Assembly (NCBI GenBank): GCA_023664865.1
Contig: JAMPEU010000022.1
Coordinates: 1 to 42,969, forward strand
Origin: Butyrivibrio sp.
Lineage (GTDB): Bacteria > Bacillota > Clostridia > Lachnospirales > Lachnospiraceae
Reading direction: 5' to 3'
DNA length: 42,969 nt
The notes below the pieces were generated by a model that saw only the letters and a program-made list of their open reading frames with translations, had not been told where the DNA came from and did no database searches. This document shows positions 23,934-32,338 of the stretch, piece after piece. The position numbers and the translations under genes are program-made. How positions within the stretch are numbered: the first letter of the stretch is position 1; each line of letters opens with the position of its first letter.

Positions 23934-24033
23934 CATTCCTACTATACATTAAATAATTTATTCTTACTATACATTAAATAATCTATTCTCCCTATGCATT
24001 AAACAATCCATTCTTATTATATATTAAACAATC
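23934..24033. repeat. Four 25-bp tandem repeats between the dehydrogenase and DUF308 genes
   Basis: On the minus strand the unit is GATT(G/A)TTTAAT followed by (A/G)YATAG(T/G)(A/G)(A/G)GAAT(A/G). Four copies run from the end of the dehydrogenase gene to the ribosome site of the DUF308 gene; the terminal copy passes into GGAATGGAGG, which supplies that site. Confidence 0.75.
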
Positions 24034-25007
24034 TCCCATTTATTCTCTTTTCCTTCCATGAAAAGCTTACAACTAATCAGCGAATCCCTTACCACAGTCT
24101 CCACGCAATTATCGGTATAAAAAGCCATGTGGTGTGAGACGGTCACATTGGGGAAACCTCGCAGGATTGCCAATTCCCTGTTATTTAATATATCAGATTT
24201 ATGGTCGTAATAGTATAATCCGAACTCATTTTCTACAACGTCCAGGCCTGCCGCCCCGATTTTGCCGGACTCAACCGCACTGATAAGCGCCTGCGAATCT
24301 ATCAGCGCGCCCCTTGCCGTGTTAATTATAACTACGCCGTCTTTCATTACGGCTATGCTCTTTTCATTAATCAGATGATAATTATCATCAGTAAGCGGCG
24401 TATGCAGCGTAATCACATCAGCCTCTTTAAAAAGCTGCTCAAGCGGCACATACTCTGCATATTGCTTTACCTCGTCCTGCTCATATATATCATATGCAAT
24501 TATTTTGCAGCCAAAACCCGACAGATTACGAATTACAGTCTTTCCTATCCTTCCGGTTCCTATAACTCCTACGGTTAAATCTTTCAACTCTCTCCCCTGT
24601 ATCCCGGCAAGAGTATAGTCCTGTATATTAGTGCGCTCCATTATTCTTTTCATCTTCCGTATAGACATAAGAATCAGCATAACCGTATAATCTGCAACTC
24701 CATGCGGTCCATAAGGCGCATTTCCGACCTTGATGCCGAATTCCCTCGCTGCGTCTATATCTATATGGTCGTACCCAATCGTCCTTGTAATCAGATATTT
24801 CACTCCGTTTTCATGAAACGCCGCCATCAACTCTCTTGTTATTTTAGATGTGATAATATCCACACACTCGCTGTCTTTAGTCAACTCCACATTTTCTAAC
24901 GAAGGAGGCTGCGCACACAGATTAAGTTCCAACCCTAACTCCTTCGCATAACGGATAAACAGTTCCTTTTCATCAAATTCCCTGCAATTATATACAGTAA
25001 CCTTCAT
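24024..25007 (-). CDS. D-2-hydroxyacid dehydrogenase (D-lactate dehydrogenase-like)
   Basis: A 327-residue NAD-dependent enzyme that interconverts a 2-keto acid such as pyruvate and the D-2-hydroxy acid. The dinucleotide motif GVIGTGRIGKTVIRN is near residue 147. Catalytic residues are seen in INTARGALID (Arg), GLDVVENEFG (Glu) and VSHHMAFYT (His). The N-terminal MKVTVYNCREFDEKELF matches fermentative D-LDH enzymes. The start is taken at 25007; GAAAGGAG lies 13 bases upstream, an unusually long spacing that recurs in this window. It follows the YtvI-like gene by 25 bp. Confidence 0.88.
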   Translation of the reverse strand: MKVTVYNCREFDEKELFIRYAKELGLELNLCAQPPSLENVELTKDSECVDIITSKITRELMAAFHENGVKYLITRTIGYDHIDIDAAREFGIKVGNAPYGPHGVADYTVMLILMSIRKMKRIMERTNIQDYTLAGIQGRELKDLTVGVIGTGRIGKTVIRNLSGFGCKIIAYDIYEQDEVKQYAEYVPLEQLFKEADVITLHTPLTDDNYHLINEKSIAVMKDGVVIINTARGALIDSQALISAVESGKIGAAGLDVVENEFGLYYYDHKSDILNNRELAILRGFPNVTVSHHMAFYTDNCVETVVRDSLISCKLFMEGKENKWEIV

Positions 25008-25032
25008 GTCAATAACCATGCTCCTTTCCACA

Positions 25033-26238
25033 TTACTCCTTCTTCTGCATTTCCTTCTGGTAAGAATCCTTCATCTCTTTCTCATACTCATTTACCATCT
25101 GCTTATCCTGATTATTCAGCCGCCTGAATCTGTTAAACCCTGAATATAGAATCCTTAAACTCTCTTTAGTCGTATCGAACACGCCCTCCTGATACAGATT
25201 AATAAATATTATGCCAATCGGCAGCACGAAAATCATACCCAGCACGCCCGCCACCTTATAACCGATATAAAGAAGAAACAGGGTTGGAATCGGCTTAATG
25301 CCTATGGAATCACCCATAATCTTAGGCTGTATGAGCTGGCGTACAAGCTGGCTTACACCCCATATGATTAAAAGCCCTATCGTCATTTTATATTCGCTGC
25401 CTAAAAGGGCAATTACCGCCCACGGAAACATTACGGTGCCTGTTCCGAAAACCGGCAGCAAATCCAGAAAGGCAATGCCAAATGCAATTAAAAAGGCGTA
25501 ATTCACATTTAAAATCATCAGCCCGATAAACACAATAATATATACCCAGACCTCTATCTTAAACTGCGCCTTGAAATAACCTCCAATTGCATTCTGAAAG
25601 CTTCCGCGTATAAGCTCATATTTATATGAAATCGAAGCGGGCATATTCTTTTTAATAAATTCGGACAGCGAAGCCTTATTTGCAACAAAGAAATAAGAAG
25701 ATAACAATGTCATGATAATTGCCATAAATACGTCAGGCAGCCGCTTCGCGATATTACCTACCGCGGTAAACGTAGGCGTTCCGATATCACCGATAAACTG
25801 TGAAAAAAATTCTTCCAGTCTATTGCCTATGAGAACCAGTCTTTCCTGTATATCTGCCGGCAAGCGTTTATAAAATACATTCAGCTTATCCCCTATCTGA
25901 TTAAATTCAAGTTCCAGCTTATGCCATAAATCAGGCAGCCCGTTGACAAAGCCTATCGCCTCATTAACAAGCTTGGCAGATATGCCATATACGAGCAGCA
26001 CGACGCACGCCAGAACTGCAATAATCACAAACACAGACACAGCCTTGCGCTTAATCTTTAATTTTTCCTCAAGAAATCTTGCTAAAGGAGCGGCAATCAG
26101 CGAAATAATCCAGCCTATAACAAAAGGCATAAAAAACATAATTGCACGCGGCAGCAAAAAGATGCACAGCAAAAGCACGACCAGCGCGGTAACGATATTC
26201 AGGACAGCTTTTATATATGTTATAACTTCAGGTTTCAT
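25033..26238 (-). CDS. AI-2E family transporter, sporulation protein YtvI-like
   Basis: A 401-residue membrane protein with about seven or eight hydrophobic helices. The central soluble stretch (about 95-150, DLWHKLELEFNQIGDKLNVF) and the C-terminal helices with ALLGSEYKMTIGLLIIWGVS fit the AI-2E transporter family. In spore formers, YtvI members are sporulation-associated. The transported substrate is unknown. The charged C-terminal tail (EKEMKDSYQKEMQKKE) is cytoplasmic. The start at 26238 has AGGAGG ten bases upstream; a longer ORF to 26328 runs into the ysxC end and is not needed. Confidence 0.82.
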   Translation of the reverse strand: MKPEVITYIKAVLNIVTALVVLLLCIFLLPRAIMFFMPFVIGWIISLIAAPLARFLEEKLKIKRKAVSVFVIIAVLACVVLLVYGISAKLVNEAIGFVNGLPDLWHKLELEFNQIGDKLNVFYKRLPADIQERLVLIGNRLEEFFSQFIGDIGTPTFTAVGNIAKRLPDVFMAIIMTLLSSYFFVANKASLSEFIKKNMPASISYKYELIRGSFQNAIGGYFKAQFKIEVWVYIIVFIGLMILNVNYAFLIAFGIAFLDLLPVFGTGTVMFPWAVIALLGSEYKMTIGLLIIWGVSQLVRQLIQPKIMGDSIGIKPIPTLFLLYIGYKVAGVLGMIFVLPIGIIFINLYQEGVFDTTKESLRILYSGFNRFRRLNNQDKQMVNEYEKEMKDSYQKEMQKKE

Positions 26239-26324
26239 AAGCAGGCATCCTCCTTCGTTAAGCAATCTCAAAGTTCTATTATGACTAAACCCATAACAGC
26301 AAATGCAGGGTTCACAATTAACTG

Positions 26325-26912
26325 TCAACCCTCGTGTAATTTGTCAATAAGTTCGTAAATTTCTTCCCTTCCCTGCTTGGTAAGCGACGAATACGGTATT
26401 ATTACAGTGTCTTCTTCCAGATTAAGGGTATCACGGATAACCGCCAGATGCTTATCCACCTGGCTTTTCTTAATCTTATCGAGTTTTGTTGCAATTATCA
26501 CAGGCTTATGCCCCCTCCCAACAATCCAATCATACATAATGCAGTCATTTTCGGATGGGGCATGTCTTATGTCAACCAAAAGGAAGACCGCCTTTATCTT
26601 TTTCGACTGATAAAGATAATCTTCAATCATCTTCCCCCACTGAGCCTTAACTTTGACATTGGCGGTCGCATATCCGTATCCCGGCAAATCTACGAAATAC
26701 ATCTCATTATTTATGTTATAGTAATTTATCGTCTGCGTTTTGCCGGGTTTGGAACTTGTTCTTGCTAAAGACTTACGATTCATAAGCCCATTTATCAACG
26801 ATGACTTGCCTACATTGCTTTTCCCCGAAAAAGCAATCTCCATCAGCTTGTTATCCGGTATTTTGCTTGTAATCCCACAAACAATCTCCAAATTTACGCT
26901 CCTTATTACCAT
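26325..26912 (-). CDS. ysxC: Ribosome biogenesis GTPase YsxC/EngB
   Basis: A 195-residue GTPase needed for large ribosomal subunit assembly. G1 is FSGKSNVGKSSLI, the G2 region is KPGKTQTINYY, G3 is DLPGYGYA, G4 is TKLDK, and a G5-type segment is PYSSLTKQG. The length is normal. AGGAG lies seven bases before the ATG. It follows clpX, the common Firmicute order (lon is absent here). Confidence 0.95.
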   Translation of the reverse strand: MVIRSVNLEIVCGITSKIPDNKLMEIAFSGKSNVGKSSLINGLMNRKSLARTSSKPGKTQTINYYNINNEMYFVDLPGYGYATANVKVKAQWGKMIEDYLYQSKKIKAVFLLVDIRHAPSENDCIMYDWIVGRGHKPVIIATKLDKIKKSQVDKHLAVIRDTLNLEEDTVIIPYSSLTKQGREEIYELIDKLHEG

Positions 26913-26953
26913 AAGAATGCTCCTTTCCCGACATTTTCCATGCTTTTATACCC

Positions 26954-26987
26954 AAAACGCCGCCTGAATCTTCTCAAACGGCGTTTT
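26954..26987. terminator. Hairpin after clpX
   Basis: AAAACGCCG pairs with CGGCGTTTT around a 16-base loop, 5 bp after the clpX stop codon. The minus-strand side ends in TTTT, making it a weak intrinsic terminator or a partial attenuator before ysxC. Confidence 0.55.
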
Positions 26988-26991
26988 AATT

Positions 26992-28251
26992 CTATTCTGC
27001 CTGCAGCAGTCTGTTTCTATAGTGAACAAGCGGTCCGCTTTTTCCCTCTACTGAATCCTTGGTAACGACACATTCCGAAATATTATCGTCGGAAGGAATC
27101 TCGTACATAATATCCATCATGACATTTTCCATGATGGAGCGGAGCCCTCTTGCCCCCGTCTTTCTTTCAACGGCAAGTTCCGCGATTTTCTCAATGGCGT
27201 CGTCCTCGACCTTCAAATTGACTTCGTCAAACTCGAATAGTTTCTTATACTGTTTAATAAGCGCATTCTTAGGCTCGACCAGTATTTTGATAAGCGCGTC
27301 TTTATCAAGCCCCTCAAGCGTTACCGTAATCGGTACACGTCCGATAAATTCAGGAATAAGACCAAACTTCATCAAATCCTGCGGCGCGGCTTCTTTTAAA
27401 ATCGCGCCTATATCCTTAGTGCTTTTTTCAACAATCTCGGCGTTGAAACCGATGGAATTTCTATCCAGACGCTCTTCGACAATCTTCTCCAGACCATCAA
27501 ATGCGCCACCGCATATAAACAGGATATTGGAAGTGTCAATCTGTATAAGTTCCTGATGCGGGTGCTTTCTCCCACCCTGCGGCGGAACGCTCGCCACCGT
27601 TCCTTCGATAATCTTTAACAGCGCCTGCTGCACGCCTTCGCCGGAAACATCCCTTGTTATCGAAACGTTTTCGCTTTTCTTAGTAATCTTATCAATTTCA
27701 TCAATATAAATTATGCCAAACCTCGCGCGCTCAATATCATAATCGGCTGCCTGTATAAGCTTAAGCAGGATATTTTCAACATCTTCACCCACATATCCGG
27801 CCTCAGTAAGCGTCGTAGCGTCGGCAATCGCAAAAGGGACATTGATAATCTTGGCAAGGGTCTGCGCAAGGTATGTCTTGCCTGAACCCGTAGGCCCTAT
27901 CATGATTATATTGCTTTTCTGCAGTTCCACTCCGTCGTCGTCCGGCGGCGCCATTACCCTCTTATAATGATTGTATACGGAAACCGCAAGGACTTTTTTG
28001 GCTTCTTCCTGTCCTATAACGTAGTCGTCAAGAAATTTCTTTATTTCTGCCGGCTTTAACAGGTTAATATCCAGTTCTTCCACTATTTCCGGTTCGTCTT
28101 CATATTCTTCCTCTATGATATCGGCGCAGACGTCTACACACTCGTCACAGATATATACGCCGCCCGGTCCGGCTATCATTTTCCGAACCTGGTCCTGCGT
28201 CTTATTGCAAAAAGAACATCTAACTTTATTGTCAGAATTTTTTCCTGCCAT
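26992..28251 (-). CDS. clpX: ATP-dependent Clp protease ATP-binding subunit
   Basis: A 419-residue AAA+ unfoldase that feeds proteins to ClpP. The N-terminal zinc-binding domain has CSFCNKTQ and CDECVDVC. Walker A is [12 protein letters not shown]; Walker B is [10 protein letters not shown]. The ClpP-docking tripeptide region is [10 protein letters not shown] and the sensor-2 motif is [11 protein letters not shown]. It begins 17 bp after clpP. The length is normal. Confidence 0.97.
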   Translation of the reverse strand: MAGKNSDNKVRCSFCNKTQDQVRKMIAGPGGVYICDECVDVCADIIEEEYEDEPEIVEELDINLLKPAEIKKFLDDYVIGQEEAKKVLAVSVYNHYKRVMAPPDDDGVELQKSNIIMIGPTGSGKTYLAQTLAKIINVPFAIADATTLTEAGYVGEDVENILLKLIQAADYDIERARFGIIYIDEIDKITKKSENVSITRDVSGEGVQQALLKIIEGTVASVPPQGGRKHPHQELIQIDTSNILFICGGAFDGLEKIVEERLDRNSIGFNAEIVEKSTKDIGAILKEAAPQDLMKFGLIPEFIGRVPITVTLEGLDKDALIKILVEPKNALIKQYKKLFEFDEVNLKVEDDAIEKIAELAVERKTGARGLRSIMENVMMDIMYEIPSDDNISECVVTKDSVEGKSGPLVHYRNRLLQAE

Positions 28252-28268
28252 TTTAATTGCCTTTCCTA

Positions 28269-28865
28269 TTATTTTGCCGCCTCGGCATGATTTGTGATAA
28301 TGCGGTCAATCAGACCATATTGAAGCGCTTCCTCGGCGGTCTTCCAGTTATCCCTCTCGGTATCCGCCATAACCACTTCGTAATCCTGACCTGTATTTTC
28401 CGCCATTATCCTTGCCATCTTCTCTTTAATGGCAAGAATATGTTTAGCAGTAATCTCAATCTCGGTTGCCTGTCCCTGAGCCCCGCCTGCCGGCTGATGA
28501 ATCATAACCTCGGCATTCGGAAGCGCCATTCTCTTGCCTTTAGCCCCACCCGCAAGCAAAAATGCGCCCATGCTTGCCGCCATGCCTATACATACTGTAG
28601 AGACGTCGCACTTAATGAACTGCATCGTGTCATAAATAGCCATGCCCGCGGTAATAGAGCCGCCCGGACTGTTGATATATAAGTGAATGTCTTTTTCAGG
28701 ATCCTCAGACTCCAAAAATAACAGCTGTGCCACTACCAAGCTTGCCGTAACATCGTTCACTTCTTCCCCTAAGAAAATAATTCTTTCTTTTAAAAGCCTT
28801 GAATAAATATCATATGAGCGTTCTCCCTTTGAAGTCTGCTCAATGACAACCGGTACTAATGACAT
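28269..28865 (-). CDS. clpP: ATP-dependent Clp protease proteolytic subunit
   Basis: A 198-residue serine protease that forms the double-ring degradation chamber. The catalytic Ser is in [14 protein letters not shown], the His in VMIHQPAGG and the Asp in DTERDNW. It lies between tig and clpX, 34 bp after tig. Confidence 0.97.
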   Translation of the reverse strand: MSLVPVVIEQTSKGERSYDIYSRLLKERIIFLGEEVNDVTASLVVAQLLFLESEDPEKDIHLYINSPGGSITAGMAIYDTMQFIKCDVSTVCIGMAASMGAFLLAGGAKGKRMALPNAEVMIHQPAGGAQGQATEIEITAKHILAIKEKMARIMAENTGQDYEVVMADTERDNWKTAEEALQYGLIDRIITNHAEAAK

Positions 28866-28899
28866 AATAATCCCTCCATTTAATGTAAACGCCTATATA

Positions 28900-30186
28900 C
28901 TATTTTTCCTTAGCATTTTCCACTACAAAATCTACCGCTTTCTTCACAGCAAGGTCTTTTCTGATATTCTCCGCCTCTTTCTTGCTAAGCATCTCTTTAA
29001 CCTTTGCCGTTTCCATCTGGTAGACTTCCGCCATAGTCTTTATTTCTTCCTCGTATTCTTCGTCAGTTACTTCAATATTCTCCGCCGCAGCTACAGCCTC
29101 CATTACGAGCCTGGACTTTATTCTGGTTTCCGCCTGCGGTTTAACTTGCTCTAACATCTTCTCATAGCTGGTGCCTGTAAACTGGAAATATTGCTCCATA
29201 GGAATGCCCTGCATGGACATTCTCTGTGCAAACTCTTCTACCATCTGCCTTTGCTGTGTCTCTATCATAGCTTCCGGTATCTCCATTTCAGATGTCTCAA
29301 TAATAGCGTCAACGACCGCTTCTTCTTTTGCCGTCTTTGCTTCTTTTTCCTTCTTCTCAAGCAAGTCCTTCTTAATGTCTTCCTTATATTCAGCTAATGT
29401 ATCAAATTCAGATACTTCACTGGCAAATTCGTCGTCTATATCAGGAAGTTCCTTCTCCTTGATTTCCTTAACGGTACATTTGAAAACTGCTGCCTTGCCT
29501 TTCAACTTCTCTTCGTGGTACTCTTCGGGGAATGTGACATTTACGTCCACTTCTTTACCGATTTCCACTCCGATAAGCTGCTCTTCAAAGCCCGGAATGA
29601 ATGCGCCAGAACCGATTGTCAGCGGATAGTTTTCTCCTTTTCCGCCATCAAACGCCACTCCGTCAACAAAACCTTCAAAATCAATGACTGTGATATCACC
29701 GTCTTTTACCGGTCTGTCGTCTACGGAAATATTTCTCGCATTATTCTCGCGTTCTCTTTCAATAACCTCGTTTATGTCGTCGTCCGTAACTTCCACATCA
29801 ATTTTATCTACCTTAACGCCTTTGTATTTTCCTAATTTTACTTCCGGTTTCAAGGCAACCAACGCAGTAAAGATAAAAGGTTTTCCTTTTTCTATCTGAG
29901 TCACTTCTATCTTAGGTGAAGACACAATATCCTCTTCGCACTCGTCTAATGCCTTATCATAAGCCGTAGGAATCAGTTCATTCGCCGCATCCTCGTAAAA
30001 TACTTCTTTTCCATACATTCTCTCAACCAGCTGACGCGGCACTTTACCCTTTCTAAATCCCGGAATGCTTATTTTTCCTTTCTGTTTCTGATAAGCCGAA
30101 TCAATAGCTTTTTCCAGCTCTTCCGCGCTTGCCTCGATTGTCAGTTTTGCCATGTTCTTCTCTAATTTTTCCACCTGTAAACTCAT
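28900..30186 (-). CDS. tig: Trigger factor (ribosome-associated chaperone)
   Basis: A 428-residue peptidyl-prolyl isomerase and chaperone at the ribosome exit tunnel. The ribosome-binding signature is PGFRKGKVPR near residue 43. The FKBP-type domain (about 150-245) includes VDGVAFDGGKGENYPLTIGS and FIPGFEEQLIG. The C-terminal helical arms are charged. The start at 30186 has GGAGG ten bases upstream. A dedicated promoter with an extended -10 lies about 90 bp upstream. Confidence 0.96.
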   Translation of the reverse strand: MSLQVEKLEKNMAKLTIEASAEELEKAIDSAYQKQKGKISIPGFRKGKVPRQLVERMYGKEVFYEDAANELIPTAYDKALDECEEDIVSSPKIEVTQIEKGKPFIFTALVALKPEVKLGKYKGVKVDKIDVEVTDDDINEVIERERENNARNISVDDRPVKDGDITVIDFEGFVDGVAFDGGKGENYPLTIGSGAFIPGFEEQLIGVEIGKEVDVNVTFPEEYHEEKLKGKAAVFKCTVKEIKEKELPDIDDEFASEVSEFDTLAEYKEDIKKDLLEKKEKEAKTAKEEAVVDAIIETSEMEIPEAMIETQQRQMVEEFAQRMSMQGIPMEQYFQFTGTSYEKMLEQVKPQAETRIKSRLVMEAVAAAENIEVTDEEYEEEIKTMAEVYQMETAKVKEMLSKKEAENIRKDLAVKKAVDFVVENAKEK

Positions 30187-30274
30187 AAGTTGGTTTCCTC
30201 CTTCAATTACCTCTGCAACATATATCACTTATAATAGGAACATTTACGGAATGCCTAGTCACAGTCATTTTAAG

Positions 30275-30282
30275 ATTATAGC
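30275..30282 (-). promoter_or_regulatory. tig promoter (extended -10)
   Basis: On the minus strand TGCTATAAT forms an extended -10; the -35 region (TAGTAT) is poor. The site directly follows the stop codon of the TM1266-type gene. Confidence 0.55.
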
Positions 30283-30300
30283 ACAATCACTTGAAAAATA

Positions 30301-30555
30301 CTAGCATTTCTTTCCATAAATCACTTTTGAATTAATTCCCTTAAGCATACCCAATTTTCCGGACAAAGAACTTATCTTATCCTGCGGCGCATCCATCACG
30401 ATGCTGATGATATTTACCTTTTTCCTGCTATAAGGAATCCCCATTCTTCCGATTATATATTCAGAGTATTCATGCAGCATCCTGTTCAGTTTCTCCACTT
30501 CGTCTGTGTTTTCTACGATAATTCCGAGTAATGCGACTCTTGTTTCTGTGTCCAT
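30301..30555 (-). CDS. TM1266-type putative iron-only hydrogenase system regulator
   Basis: An 84-residue ACT/NikR-C-like protein starting MDTETRVALLGIIVEN, with the conserved MGIPYSRKKVNIISIVMDAP segment. It matches the TM1266 family (TIGR03959), often linked to [FeFe]-hydrogenase maturation genes; none is visible here. The start at 30555 has AAAGGAG ten bases upstream. An ORF extends further upstream through repeat copy E, but that part is not coding. Confidence 0.8.
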   Translation of the reverse strand: MDTETRVALLGIIVENTDEVEKLNRMLHEYSEYIIGRMGIPYSRKKVNIISIVMDAPQDKISSLSGKLGMLKGINSKVIYGKKC

Positions 30556-30603
30556 GTAAATTTTGCTCCTTTCAGATTGTGGGGGTAGTCTATAAGTTCC
30601 GTG

Positions 30604-30761
30604 ATGACGGCATAAACGCATATGTTCCATAGAAAGACACGCTCCCGCTCCGTGAAAAATCGCAGCGGTACTAAGTTCAAAAGCCATAAAACGGGCTTTT
30701 TCCCTAAGTATCGGCGTTTTTCAAGGGTCTTCCCATGGAACATATGCGTCTATGCCGTCAT
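30604..30761. repeat. Palindromic repeat, copy E (158 bp, core on - strand)
   Basis: Arms ATGACGGCATAAACGCATAT and ATATGCGTCTATGCCGTCAT are almost perfect complements (one G-T pair in this stretch). The core matches copies A-D in inverted orientation. The right arm overlaps the last four bases of the ABC permease-ATPase gene, including its stop codon. Confidence 0.85.
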
Positions 30762-32260
30762 AATTGCACTGCTTCTAAATCTACCTTGACTGCCCCTAAA
30801 AGTTCAACGTCTTCTTCCCTGTGTGTTGTCACGATTAGCGTCCTGCCGTTTAGGTTATCAAGAATATATTCCGCTGTCTTCCTGCGGTTTTCATCGTCTA
30901 ATCCTGTGAAAGGCTCGTCCATAATTATAAGTTCGGAATCAGAGAGCAGCGCCCGCAGTATGGCGCAGCGCCTTCTCATACCCCCGCTTAATTCGCTTGC
31001 CTTCTTTGTCAGACATTCTTCGGGCAGGATACGCGATGCTTCTTTTTTTATTGTTTCTGAAACTGCCTTTCTACTATGTTTGGTTTCATTTATATTGTTT
31101 TCCCTTTTAGATATTGCTTTCTTATTATATTCTTTTTTTCCACTTTGCTTTTTGTAATATTTGCATTTCATGATTAACATAATATTGGTGATAACATCAT
31201 ATTCCTCGCATAGCCTGTCCTCTTGAAAAACCGTGCCTATGCGTTTCGGGAGTCCTTCTATCGTCCCAGAATCCGCCTGCTCAATCCTGTTCATAAGCCT
31301 TAAAAGCGTAGTCTTTCCGCTGCCTGAAGGAGCCATCAGACAATAACGTCCGCCGCTTTCTATCATATATGTAAAGTTTGTTAAAACCTGCTGTTCTCCG
31401 TAACTTTTACTTAGATTACAGATGCGGATGTCCGGCACGGCAGCATCCGCATCGTTTCTCGAAAGCGCCACAAGCGGATACGGTTTCCACTCTGCGAATA
31501 TTTTCAGCAGATAAAGCACTGCTTTCTCAAAAATAAAGCTTAAAAGTATAACCATAAGCGTCCAGGCAAATAAATCCGCCGTATCCAGATAAATCTTAGA
31601 CATATAGAGCCGCTCTCCCAAAGAAAACCGCGGCATGCCGATTACTTCCGCCGCTACGCCCGACTTCCAGCTCATACCGAGTGAATTTTTTAAACTGCTT
31701 GCCAGATAGGGCATAAACGCCGGCCTGTACAGATATAAAAAACGGTTGAACCCCTTGACGCTAAAGACGTCAGCCATCTCAAGCAGCTGCCTGTCCACGC
31801 TTTTAAAGCCGGATACCGTATTGACATACACATTGGGGAATACGATTAAAAAGCTGCAGAAAAAAGACAACGCCGCAGAGCCAAACCATATAAGCAAAAG
31901 CACGACAAAAGAAGCTACCGGAATCGACTTAAGCGTCATTACAAGCGGCTCAAGAAACATTTCCACAAACTTAAACTTATACCCAAGCGCGCCAAGAATA
32001 AACCCCAACAGAAGAGCCAGCAGAAATCCTGCGCCTATACGGGCGAAAGAATATATAACGATTTTCCAAAAATCTGCTCCGACAATATTCCTAAGCAGAG
32101 CCTTTATAACTTCAATCGGCCCTACCAAAAGAATATTATTGTGCATCATGGCCGCAATAAGCTGCCAGAGGCTCAGCCAGAACAGAATGATTATACACTT
32201 TTGAACTAAATTCTTGCGAAAAAGCCCACTCATTTTGCTGTACAAATAATTATTTTTCAC
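30758..32260 (-). CDS. Fused ABC importer: permease plus ATPase (NitT/TauT type)
   Basis: About 500 residues combining two proteins that are usually separate. The N-terminal half is a BPD-type permease with about six helices and an EAA-like loop, AAEVIGMPRFSLGERLYMSK. The C-terminal half is an ATPase: Walker A APSGSGKTTLLR, Q-loop VFQEDRL, signature ELSGGMRRRCAIL, Walker B LIIMDEPFTGLD, H-loop VTTHREED. A Lys-rich insertion of about 40 residues (KCKYYKKQSGKKEYNKKAIS onward) lies between Q-loop and signature. The start is uncertain: GTG at 32260 has GAGGTG four bases upstream; ATG at 32272 lacks a site. It follows the binding protein by 78 bp. Confidence 0.85.
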   Translation of the reverse strand: MKNNYLYSKMSGLFRKNLVQKCIIILFWLSLWQLIAAMMHNNILLVGPIEVIKALLRNIVGADFWKIVIYSFARIGAGFLLALLLGFILGALGYKFKFVEMFLEPLVMTLKSIPVASFVVLLLIWFGSAALSFFCSFLIVFPNVYVNTVSGFKSVDRQLLEMADVFSVKGFNRFLYLYRPAFMPYLASSLKNSLGMSWKSGVAAEVIGMPRFSLGERLYMSKIYLDTADLFAWTLMVILLSFIFEKAVLYLLKIFAEWKPYPLVALSRNDADAAVPDIRICNLSKSYGEQQVLTNFTYMIESGGRYCLMAPSGSGKTTLLRLMNRIEQADSGTIEGLPKRIGTVFQEDRLCEEYDVITNIMLIMKCKYYKKQSGKKEYNKKAISKRENNINETKHSRKAVSETIKKEASRILPEECLTKKASELSGGMRRRCAILRALLSDSELIIMDEPFTGLDDENRRKTAEYILDNLNGRTLIVTTHREEDVELLGAVKVDLEAVQL

Positions 32261-32338
32261 AAAGCACCTCATGATTTCGGTATCTGCACAAAGCAGCCTA
32301 ATACCCTGTCGCAAGTTAAAGTAGTATCAAACTTACAT

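Noticed and set aside
30556-30687. N-terminal extension of the TM1266-type protein through palindrome copy E
   Set aside because: A good ribosome site lies directly before the ATG at 30555, the family starts there, and the extension is only the palindrome read as codons.
6196-30761. CRISPR array or tandem repeat locus
   Set aside because: The repeats are long palindromes, kilobases apart, in both orientations, with no regular spacers or cas genes.
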